Of a stretch of 64,000 nt of DNA, positions 55,025-62,422 are shown one piece after another. The notes under the pieces were generated by a model, which searched no databases, was not told where the DNA came from, and was given only the letters and a program-made list of their open reading frames with translations. The translations under genes and the position numbers were made by a program. Origin of the DNA: Chloroflexota bacterium (GTDB lineage Bacteria; Chloroflexota; UBA6077; JACCZL01); the NCBI GenBank assembly GCA_020850535.1, contig JADZEM010000118.1, positions 1-64,000 on the forward strand, given 5' to 3'. Numbering within the stretch: position 1 is the stretch's first letter; each line of letters begins with the position of its first letter.

Positions 55025-55591
55025 ATGACTCGGTTTCGCTTCGCGCTCGCAGTCCTCGGCACATCGCTGGCACTGGTGCTGGGACTCGGAGCCGTGGGCG
55101 CGTTCGCGGTCAGCACGGCGTTCGCCAACGGCTTCGGGCCGTTTGGTGGCCCGTTCGGGCCGCACGCCATCCCGCCCGAGTTTCAGGGGCTGGAGCAACT
55201 GACGCCGGCCGAGCGCTTCAAGCACTTCAGCGGCGCACAGATCAACCTGCGCGACAAGGACAACAAGCCGGTCGCCATCAACGCCACGCCAGGGGCGGTG
55301 ACCTCGGTGAGCGGCACGAGCCTGACCATCGCCGGCAACGACGGCAGCAACAAGACGTTCACGCTGGATGACAAGACGGTCATCCGTGGCAAGCCCGACA
55401 CCACGACGCCTGGGAATCGCCCGGCCGCGACGACCCTCAAGCAGGGCGACCTCGTGGTGGTCGTCACCACGAACGGCGAGACGCTGGCGCGCTTCGTGAT
55501 GAGCGGCGGGACCGACGGCTTCGGGCCGCCGGCCGGCGGTGGTCCGTTCCGGGGACCGTTCGGCGGTGGCGGGCCGTTCAGCGGGCGGTAG
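55025..55591 (+). CDS. Exported DUF5666-like protein
   Basis: 188 residues from the ATG at 55025, with an AAAGGGG site. The signal peptide (FALAVLGTSLALVLGLGAVGAFA) probably ends near residue 35. A Gly/Pro/Phe-rich segment follows, then a beta domain of the DUF5666 type (VTSVSGTSLTIAGNDGSNKTF, then LKQGDLVVVVTTNGETLA). The C-terminus is Gly/Pro/Phe-rich. It is divergent from the response regulator and shares its operators, so it is probably a target. Its function is unknown. Confidence 0.72.
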   Translation: MTRFRFALAVLGTSLALVLGLGAVGAFAVSTAFANGFGPFGGPFGPHAIPPEFQGLEQLTPAERFKHFSGAQINLRDKDNKPVAINATPGAVTSVSGTSLTIAGNDGSNKTFTLDDKTVIRGKPDTTTPGNRPAATTLKQGDLVVVVTTNGETLARFVMSGGTDGFGPPAGGGPFRGPFGGGGPFSGR

Positions 55592-55623
55592 GCCTCGCCG
55601 CACGGGCCAGATCGAAGGCACGC

Positions 55624-55674
55624 AGCCCCATCTCGATTGAGATGGGGCTGTCGCCTGCATCCCGGGGATGCAGG
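55624..55674. terminator. Two adjacent hairpins
   Basis: AGCCCCATCTC/GAGATGGGGCT (55624-55649) and CCTGCATCC/GGATGCAGG (55654-55674) form two small stems after the DUF5666-like gene. They probably terminate its transcript. Confidence 0.6.
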
Positions 55675-55733
55675 ATGCACCCGCCGGTGTGAGCGGCCGC
55701 CCCGGAGCGGGTGGTTTTGGTCATGATCCCCCG

Positions 55734-55745
55734 TACAATGGCGAG
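55734..55745 (+). promoter_or_regulatory. -10 box directly before a GTG start
   Basis: TACAAT (55734-55739) is followed by six bases and the GTG at 55746. The layout equals that before the membrane protein gene at 28256, and both suggest leaderless mRNA. Confidence 0.5.
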
Positions 55746-56900
55746 GTGCGGATACAGATCGCGTCATCCCGGGTCGGCGGCGGCCACCAGAGTGTGGCCG
55801 AAGCGCTGCGACAGGCACTCCTGACCGTGACTGACGGCGAGGCCGAGGTCTGGGTCGATGACCTCTACGTCCAGTACGGCCGGTTTCCGCTGTCCTGGTT
55901 TCCGTGGGCATACGCCACCATCACGCGCCGCTCGCCCAGCCTCTGGCGGGCGATTTTCGACGTGACCAACCGGCCGCCCTCGGGGCCGCGCCTGAACTGG
56001 ATCGGCGACGTGCTGGGCGGGCCGGCCTTCAAAGAGGTGATCTCGGAGCGGCGGCCAGACGCCGTCGTGACGGTGCTCCCCGGTACGACGGGTTTCGTGG
56101 CTCGCTCGGTGATGCGCAGCGGCGTGCCGGCGAACATCGAGGTCGTGATCACCGATTGGGCGGACGTCCACCTCGGCTGGGCCTCGACGTTTCCAGTGCA
56201 GTACACCGTGCCGACAGACAACGCCGCCCAGACCCTGGCGTCGGTCGGCATTCGGCCGGAGTGGGTGGATGTCAACGGGTTCCTGGTCCGCGAGCCGTTC
56301 TCCCAGTTGGATATCGGATCGCAGGCGAAGCAGCAGGCGCGGGCGCGGCTCGACCTGCCGCGCGACCGCTTCCTGATCCTGATGATGGTCGGAGCGGAAG
56401 GCTCGCCGGCCGCCTACGCCCACCTCGACGCGCTGGCGCGGACCCCCCTCGACGCCGAGATCCTGGTCGTGTGTGGCCGCAATCAGCGGCTGTTTCGGCG
56501 GGTCCAGCGGATGAGCGGCGCCAACCGGATCCGGCCGCTCGGGTTCGTGGAGCACATCGCCGACTTGATGGTCGCGTCCGACCTGCTGGTCACGAAGACC
56601 GGCGGCGTCACCCTGGCGGAGGGCTTCAGCGCCGGCCTGCCCATCATCGGCTTCGATCCGCTGCCCGGCCAGGAAGAGGGCAACGCACGCTACATCGTCG
56701 AGGCCGGGGCGGCCGAGCTGGCGTCGTCGCCGAGCCACCTCGCGACGATCGCGACGGAGCTGCGCTGGCGCCAAGATCGGTTGGCCGCGCTCGTGGAGAA
56801 CGGCCAGCGGCTCTCAACGCCGGACGCGGCACTGGCAACGGCCGAGGCGATCGTCGAGCGGATCCGCTGCCGAGGCGTCGCCGCGCTGCCCGCGAGCTAG
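55746..56900 (+). CDS. MGDG-synthase/MurG-like GT-B glycosyltransferase
   Basis: About 384 residues from the GTG at 55746. The N-terminal half begins VRIQIASSRVGGGHQSVAEALRQAL, as in the MGDG synthase family, with PDAVVTVLPGTT and a VITDW stretch. The C-terminal half has the GT28 donor site: VASDLLVTKTGGVTLAEGFSAGLPII, then GQEEGNARYI. Such enzymes transfer a sugar from a nucleotide donor to diacylglycerol or lipid II-like acceptors. Chloroflexota often make glycolipids, so glycolipid synthesis is likely. It starts without a ribosome-binding site. Confidence 0.83.
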   Translation: MRIQIASSRVGGGHQSVAEALRQALLTVTDGEAEVWVDDLYVQYGRFPLSWFPWAYATITRRSPSLWRAIFDVTNRPPSGPRLNWIGDVLGGPAFKEVISERRPDAVVTVLPGTTGFVARSVMRSGVPANIEVVITDWADVHLGWASTFPVQYTVPTDNAAQTLASVGIRPEWVDVNGFLVREPFSQLDIGSQAKQQARARLDLPRDRFLILMMVGAEGSPAAYAHLDALARTPLDAEILVVCGRNQRLFRRVQRMSGANRIRPLGFVEHIADLMVASDLLVTKTGGVTLAEGFSAGLPIIGFDPLPGQEEGNARYIVEAGAAELASSPSHLATIATELRWRQDRLAALVENGQRLSTPDAALATAEAIVERIRCRGVAALPAS

Positions 56901-57154
56901 CCAACCTGGTGCTGTCCCAAGCCACGAGTTCACCGTTATAGTTGAGTGTTCAAATAGATCCGGTGCGGGCCGGCCGTGCGTAGTCACTGATGAACCCCGG
57001 TCGAGACCGCGCAGTCAGGACAGTGCCGACCCTACGGGGCGCCCACCGGCGATGGTCTGGCTGCCGAGCGCGGCGGCAACACCGATGACGTGCCGGCGCG
57101 CCTGCGCGGGCGCAACGGTCCTGGCTGGAGAACCTCTGGGCGCGGAGACGATTC

Positions 57155-57598
57155 GTGCAGAGACTTGAGCGGTTGAACCCTGGATACGGCATCGCCGTTC
57201 TCCGAATCATGGTCGGCGTCGTGCTGTTCCTGGCTGGCTACTCGAAGCTGATGGGTCCGGGTGTGGCCGGCATCGCCGGTTTCTTCTCCAACGTCGGCAT
57301 CCCGATGGCCGGCGTGATGGCTCCGCTGGTCATCGGCTTCGAGACGGTCGGCGGGCTGCTGCTGATCGCCGGCGCGTTCACGCGGATCGTCGGGCCGCTG
57401 ATGGTGGTGCAGTTCCTGGTGGCCGGGCTGGCGGTCAGCTTGCCATCGCAGATGGGGTGGGGCGCGGCCCGGCTCGACTTCATCATGGCGGCGGCTGGCG
57501 CGCTGTTCTTCCTGACCGGCGCCGGCCTGCCATCGGTTGACCGGTGGCTCGCGAGCCGCGAGAGCGGCGGACAGCCGCGCGTGCGCTCGTTCGCCTGA
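57155..57598 (+). CDS. DoxX-family membrane protein
   Basis: 147 residues from a GTG with GGAG upstream. It has four membrane helices with LRIMVGVVLFLAGYSKLMGP and IGFETVGGLLLIAGAFTRI, typical of DoxX/DoxD-like proteins. The role is uncertain; relatives take part in quinone-linked redox or oxidative-stress systems. The 254-bp gap before it holds a TATAGT (56937-56942) and a TTGAGTGTTCAA inverted repeat, but no gene. Confidence 0.85.
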   Translation: MQRLERLNPGYGIAVLRIMVGVVLFLAGYSKLMGPGVAGIAGFFSNVGIPMAGVMAPLVIGFETVGGLLLIAGAFTRIVGPLMVVQFLVAGLAVSLPSQMGWGAARLDFIMAAAGALFFLTGAGLPSVDRWLASRESGGQPRVRSFA

Positions 57599-57650
57599 TG
57601 CAGAAGACGTGAGCGCCGGCCCGGACCGGCGACTGGATCGACCGGGCCAG

Positions 57651-57691
57651 GGGCCGCCGGCGACGTGCAGAGCGTCGCCGGCGGCCCTTCT
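57651..57691 (+). terminator. doxX terminator
   Basis: GGGCCGCCGGCGACG (57651-57665) pairs perfectly with 57673-57687 around a 7-nt loop, followed by TTCT. It lies 52 bp after the stop. Confidence 0.7.
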
Positions 57692-57810
57692 GGCATGGTG
57701 ACAGACTCAGGCCCTGGCGGCTGTGCCGGCGGATCGGAAACTGACCGCCAGCCGCACAGGAACCCCACTCACCGTGCAGATGCCGATTCCGACGCCGACG
57801 TCGCGCAGCA

Positions 57811-58045
57811 ACCGCTTTCTCAGGGCGATTACATGTTCATTGGTACCCGAAGCATCATGGAACGGGCGGTCGGGGACTGAAGTCCCCGCCTACACGCATG
57901 CAGTCGCTGCGCGACGGACACCGGAAACGGCGTCGTCTGGTGAGACCGGGGCGTCGCGCAGCGACTGCAGGATGGTAGGCGGGGCTTTCAAGCCCCGACG
58001 CGGCGGCACGACGACATCAACATGCAATCGCCCTGACCGCTTTCT
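57811..58045. repeat. MITE-like repeat copy E with 10-bp target duplication
   Basis: The element at 57821-58035 (215 bp) is inverted relative to copy D: CAGGGCGATTACATGTT on the left, AACATGCAATCGCCCTG on the right. It is flanked by ACCGCTTTCT at 57811-57820 and 58036-58045, a perfect 10-bp duplication. It lies within the 646-bp gene-free stretch 57599-58244. Confidence 0.92.
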
Positions 58046-58053
58046 ACCGATCC

Positions 58054-58082
58054 TTGACACGCCGGTCTGCCGGCCATAGAAT
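58054..58082 (+). promoter_or_regulatory. Strong promoter of the second ABC cluster
   Basis: TTGACA (58054-58059), a 17-nt spacer and TAGAAT (58077-58082), 162 bp before the binding-protein start. Repeat copy E, with its duplication, ends just 8 bp upstream of the -35 box. Confidence 0.7.
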
Positions 58083-58244
58083 CGGGCAGCTTACTTTTCT
58101 TCTCCGCGTCTCCCGAACGGTTGCGCGTTCCTGGCGATGTCGCTGGAGCGCAGTCGGGCGGGGTAGAACATGGCGTCGCGTGACGGTGACGAGGCGCACT
58201 CTGATCTGGGCACGATGCCCACATGTCTGTTGGGAGACTCTACG

Positions 58245-60206
58245 ATGAGCGAAGACGCTCCGAAGCGAGGAATCGGCCGTCGTGCATTCTTGCGGACGAC
58301 GTCGCTGTTCGCAGCGGCGATCGGGCTGACGGCTGCCTGTGCTCCGGCGCCAGCCGCCCCGGCCAAGCCAGCGGAGCCGGCCAAGCCCGCCGAGGCCGCG
58401 AAGCCGGCTGCCCCTGCCGCTACCACGGCTCCGGCTGCCGCCGCGCCGGCCAAGCCGGCTGAGGCCGCCAAGCCCGCCGAAGCGGCGAAGCCCGCCGAAG
58501 CTGCCAAGCCGGCGGCTGCTGCGCCGGCTGGTGCTGCGAAGCCGGGCGACGTGCCGCGCAACCGAACCCTGATCGCCATCACCGGCAGCTCGGTGCAGCA
58601 GGGCAAGTTTACTGACGCCGAGCTGTGGAACCCGTACGCGGTCGGTTCCAACCACCAGTCCGGCCCGAACCTGCTCTACGAGCCGCTGGCCTTCTACAGC
58701 GCGTTCGCGGATAAGGAGCACCTCTGGCTGGCCGAGAGCTACCAGTACAGCCCGGACAGCAAGACGCTCACCATCAAGACCCGTTCCGGGATCACCTGGA
58801 GCGACGGCAAGCCGTTCAGCGCCGAGGACGTGGCCTTCACGTTCAACTCGTTGAAGGACATCGGCGGCAAGGTCCGCTGGGGCGTGGACGTCCAGCAGGT
58901 GCTGCAGGAGGCCAAGGCGACGGACGCGAACACCGTCGTCCTGAACTTCAAGGTGCCAGCCCCGCGCTTCTTCGAGTTCGTCACCTACAAGTACGACATC
59001 GGCGTCTACATCGTCCCCAAGCACATCTACGATGGTCAGGACTGGACGCAGTTCCGCGCGTTCGACCTCGCCAAGGAGTGGCCGGTCACCACGGGTCCGT
59101 GGAAGGTCAGCTACGCTGCGCCCGAGCAGAAGATCTTTGACCGGCGGGCTGACTGGTGGGCCGTCAAGGCCGGCCTCGTCAAGCAGATGCCGCAGATGCA
59201 GCGGCTGGTGATGCTGCCGACCCCTGGCGAGCAGCAGCTGGCGCAGGCCCTCATCACGAACCAGTGCGACTTCTCCACCAGCCTGCAGCCGTCCACCTTC
59301 CCCACGGTGCTGCAGCAGAACCCGAAGATCATCACCCACTCTGGCCGCGACAAGCCGTACGGCTATACGGACTGGTGGCCGGCCTCGCTCTACCTGAACA
59401 ACACCGCCAAGCCGTTCGACAATCCGGACATCCGCTGGGCCATCTCCTACTACATGGATCGGGACCAGATCATCGACGTGGGCTGGGGCGGCGCGAGCAC
59501 GCCGTCGCAGCTGCCGATGCCGACGTACCCGCCGCTGAAGCCGTACTTCGAGGCCGTCAAGGACCTGCTGGCGAAGTACAACACCATCGAGTTCAACGCC
59601 AAGAAGGGCGACGAGCTTCTGATGAAGAACGGCTTCAAGAAGGAGGGCGGCAAGTGGCTGATGGCGGACGGCCAGCCCTTCAAGCTCGACTTCATGGGTC
59701 CTGGCACGGGCACCTTCGCGGCCATCGGCCCGGTGGTGCAGGAGCTGCTCAAGCGGCAGGGCGTCGAGGCGACCTACAGCCAGCCGCCTGATGCCAGCAG
59801 CCGGTTCGAGAAGGGCGAGTACGTCGGCTTCCTGTACGGTCACGGCGGCAGCGTGCGCGATCCGTACTACACCCTGCGGCTCTACCAGGGCGCGACGCAG
59901 GCGGTGCCGGGCGCGCACCTCGTCAACTTCCCGAAGTGGAAGAACGAGAAGTACGATGCCATCGTCGACCAGGTGTTCGTCACGCCGATGAACGACACGG
60001 CCAAGCTGCAGAGCCTGTTCCACCAGGCGATGGAGATCTGGCTGCCGGAGCTGCCGGACGTTCAGCTCACCGAGTTCCACCACCGGATCCCGATGAACGA
60101 GACGTACTGGAAGAACTGGCCGACGGCGCAGAACCCGTACATCAACGGGGCGTTCTGGCACCTCACCCACCAGCTCATCCTCAACAACCTCGAACCCGTG
60201 CAGTAG
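58245..60206 (+). CDS. ABC peptide/substrate-binding lipoprotein (SBP_bac_5)
   Basis: 653 residues from the ATG at 58245, with GGGAG upstream. The signal GRRAFLRTTSLFAAAIGLTAAC ends in a lipobox Cys near residue 32 and has a twin-arginine-like RR. A long stalk of AKPAE repeats runs to about residue 100. The ligand domain has PLAFYSAFADKEHLWLAESY, SDGKPFSAEDVAFTFNSL and IVPKHIYDGQDW. It pairs with the two permeases downstream and is very similar to the binding protein at 62423. Ligand unknown. Confidence 0.88.
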   Translation: MSEDAPKRGIGRRAFLRTTSLFAAAIGLTAACAPAPAAPAKPAEPAKPAEAAKPAAPAATTAPAAAAPAKPAEAAKPAEAAKPAEAAKPAAAAPAGAAKPGDVPRNRTLIAITGSSVQQGKFTDAELWNPYAVGSNHQSGPNLLYEPLAFYSAFADKEHLWLAESYQYSPDSKTLTIKTRSGITWSDGKPFSAEDVAFTFNSLKDIGGKVRWGVDVQQVLQEAKATDANTVVLNFKVPAPRFFEFVTYKYDIGVYIVPKHIYDGQDWTQFRAFDLAKEWPVTTGPWKVSYAAPEQKIFDRRADWWAVKAGLVKQMPQMQRLVMLPTPGEQQLAQALITNQCDFSTSLQPSTFPTVLQQNPKIITHSGRDKPYGYTDWWPASLYLNNTAKPFDNPDIRWAISYYMDRDQIIDVGWGGASTPSQLPMPTYPPLKPYFEAVKDLLAKYNTIEFNAKKGDELLMKNGFKKEGGKWLMADGQPFKLDFMGPGTGTFAAIGPVVQELLKRQGVEATYSQPPDASSRFEKGEYVGFLYGHGGSVRDPYYTLRLYQGATQAVPGAHLVNFPKWKNEKYDAIVDQVFVTPMNDTAKLQSLFHQAMEIWLPELPDVQLTEFHHRIPMNETYWKNWPTAQNPYINGAFWHLTHQLILNNLEPVQ

Positions 60207-60216
60207 GGCCCGGGCG

Positions 60217-60256
60217 GCGGGGTCGGTGGGACGCCTGTGCGGTCTGCCGACCCCGC
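60217..60256 (+). terminator. Hairpin between binding-protein and permease genes
   Basis: GCGGGGTCGG pairs with CCGACCCCGC, followed by TTCTTTG. It probably acts as a partial terminator that gives more binding protein than permease. Confidence 0.6.
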
Positions 60257-60279
60257 TTCTTTGTGCTTCGGAGTAAGCC

Positions 60280-61287
60280 ATGCGCGCCGATTACGTGCTG
60301 AAGCGAGTCGGGTTCTTCCTGCTCATCACCTGGCTGGCAGCGACGCTCAACTTCTTCATTCCCCGGCTGTCGGGGCAGAACCCGATTCGCGAGCGGCTCC
60401 TCGAACAGGCGCTGGTCGGCGGCTACGTTCATGCTGGCATGAACGACATGGTGGCGGAGTACGAGGCGAAGTTCGGGCTGGATCAGCCGCTCTGGGTCCA
60501 GTACATCAGGTACCTCGGGGACGTCTCGCGCCTGGACTTCAACTACTCGATTGCGAACTATCCGCGGACCGTCTCTGAGATGATGATCGAGGCGCTGCCC
60601 TGGACCATCGGCCTGCTCGGCATGACGACCCTCCTGTCGTTCGTGCTCGGCACACTGCTCGGCGCATTCATGGGGTGGCCGCGCTCGCCGGCCTTTCTGA
60701 AGTACGTCCTGCCGCCGCTGCTGGCGTTGCACGCTATCCCGTACTACCTGCTCGGGCTGGTGCTGATGTACTTCCTGACGTTCCGCTTCCAGCTCTTGCC
60801 CAACATCGGCGGGTACACGGCTGGCACGTTCCCAGATGTGTACAGCCTGAGCTTCTGGCTGGACGTGGCGTCGCACGCGGTGCTGCCAGCCCTGTCGATC
60901 ATCCTGGCGGCCGTCGGCGGCTGGGCGCTGGCGATGCGGGCGATGGTGGTGACGGTCCAGGGTGAGGACTACATCAACTTCGCGGACGCCAAGGGTCTCT
61001 CGGGGCGAACCATCTTCCTCAAGTACGCTATCCGGAACACGCTGCTGCCCCAGGTGACCTCGCTGGCGCTGGCGCTGGGACAGGTCGTCTCGGGCGCCGT
61101 GCTGGTGGAAGTGGTCTTCGGGTATCCCGGCATCGGGACGGTCCTCTTCACGGCGATCCGGCAGTCCGACTGGTTCCTGCTGCAGGGTATGATCTTCGCC
61201 TTGATCGTCACGCTCGGCCTGGCGACGTTGATCCTCGACCTCGTCTATCCGTTGCTCGACCCGCGCATCACCTACCGGAGGGCCTGA
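60280..61287 (+). CDS. ABC permease, DppB/OppB type
   Basis: 335 residues with about six membrane helices and a long first outer loop (residues about 30-95). KRVGFFLLITWLAATLNFFIPRL opens the protein, and GEDYINFADAKGLSGRTIFLKYAIRN is the EAA loop that contacts the ATPase. It is 73 bp after the binding-protein gene and 1 bp before the next permease. Confidence 0.9.
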   Translation: MRADYVLKRVGFFLLITWLAATLNFFIPRLSGQNPIRERLLEQALVGGYVHAGMNDMVAEYEAKFGLDQPLWVQYIRYLGDVSRLDFNYSIANYPRTVSEMMIEALPWTIGLLGMTTLLSFVLGTLLGAFMGWPRSPAFLKYVLPPLLALHAIPYYLLGLVLMYFLTFRFQLLPNIGGYTAGTFPDVYSLSFWLDVASHAVLPALSIILAAVGGWALAMRAMVVTVQGEDYINFADAKGLSGRTIFLKYAIRNTLLPQVTSLALALGQVVSGAVLVEVVFGYPGIGTVLFTAIRQSDWFLLQGMIFALIVTLGLATLILDLVYPLLDPRITYRRA

Positions 61288-61288
61288 C

Positions 61289-62242
61289 ATGAGCGTCGTT
61301 CAGGGGGCCACCGGCTCCGACTCGGTGGCAGTAGGGCCACGTCCGTCGTCAGGAGATGCGGCAGCCCAGCGGCAGGACTCGGCGCGCGACAAGAGCATCG
61401 CCGTCCTGCACTACTTCCGCCGCAATCAGAGCCTGATGGTTGGCACGCTCATGGTCCTGGGCCTGCTGCTGTTCTCGCTGATCGGGACGTTCGCCTGGGA
61501 CGTGGAGCGGTACCGGCCGTTGTCGGTGCGGGCGCTGCAAGCGCCCTCCTGGGATCTGCCGTTCGGCAGTGACCGTCAGGGGCGCGACCTGTTCGCCGTC
61601 ATGATCGCCGGCACGCCGATGACGCTGCGTATCGGACTGATCGCCGGCATTCTCGGCGTTGGCATCGGGACGGCGCTGGCGTTCGTGGCGGCCTACTACG
61701 GCGGCTGGACCGACACCATCATTCGCGGCATCGTCGACGTGGGGCTGACGGTCCCGGGCCTGCTGGTGCTGATCATCGTGGCGATCACGGTGCGGCAGGC
61801 GCTCTCCGTCGAGATCATGGCGCTGGTGGTGGCGAGCTTAGCCTGGCTTTGGCCGACCAGAACGATTCGCGCCCAGGTGCTCACGATGCGCGAACGCTCG
61901 TGGGTGCAGGTTGCGAAGCTGTCCGGCATGAGCGGGCCGGAGATCATCGTCAAAGAGATGCTGCCCAACCTGTTCCCGTACCTCGCGGCGGCGCTGGTGA
62001 ACAGCATCTCGTCGGCGATCCTGGCGTCGGTCGGCCTGGAGGCGCTCGGCCTCGGCCCCATCGACTCGCCGACGCTCGGCATGACGGTCTACTGGGTGCT
62101 CTTCAACGCCGCGCTGATCAACGGCTGGTGGTGGTGGTGGGCGCCGCCCATCGTGATCCTGTTCATCCTGTTCGTAGGCCTGTTCGCCGTTTCGGTCGGG
62201 CTGGATGAGATCGCCAACCCGCGCCTGCGAAAGACCGTCTAA
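61289..62242 (+). CDS. ABC permease, DppC/OppC type
   Basis: 317 residues. The cytoplasmic N-terminus is about 55 residues. PFGSDRQGRDLFAVMIAGTPMTLRIG is the OppC motif, and SWVQVAKLSGMSGPEIIVKEMLPNLF is the EAA loop. A C-terminal hydrophobic run with WWWWWAPP is unusual in its Trp density. It pairs with the DppB-like permease one base upstream. Confidence 0.9.
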   Translation: MSVVQGATGSDSVAVGPRPSSGDAAAQRQDSARDKSIAVLHYFRRNQSLMVGTLMVLGLLLFSLIGTFAWDVERYRPLSVRALQAPSWDLPFGSDRQGRDLFAVMIAGTPMTLRIGLIAGILGVGIGTALAFVAAYYGGWTDTIIRGIVDVGLTVPGLLVLIIVAITVRQALSVEIMALVVASLAWLWPTRTIRAQVLTMRERSWVQVAKLSGMSGPEIIVKEMLPNLFPYLAAALVNSISSAILASVGLEALGLGPIDSPTLGMTVYWVLFNAALINGWWWWWAPPIVILFILFVGLFAVSVGLDEIANPRLRKTV

Positions 62243-62274
62243 ATCTGTGCGAGCGTGGATGGCCCACGTGGGGC

Positions 62275-62300
62275 TAGCCGCGAGCGCCTGCTCGCGGCTA
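62275..62300 (+). terminator. Hairpin after the permease gene
   Basis: TAGCCGCGAGC pairs with GCTCGCGGCTA around a 4-nt loop, followed by CCCTTTC. It is 33 bp after the permease stop and 123 bp before the next binding protein. Confidence 0.65.
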
Positions 62301-62422
62301 CCCTTTCGCCTGTCATGAGGTAGCGGCCGGTCGCGACAGACCGAGGTCCGCTGCCATCCGGAGCATTGATGCTCGGGGCGGCGCGCATGTGCGCCGCCCA
62401 GAAGCGCATGGAGGAGGATCCG

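Noticed and set aside
58044-60281. A 745-codon open frame antisense to the binding-protein gene
   Set aside because: The plus strand clearly encodes an SBP_bac_5 lipoprotein with signal and ribosome-binding site. The antisense product has no domain.
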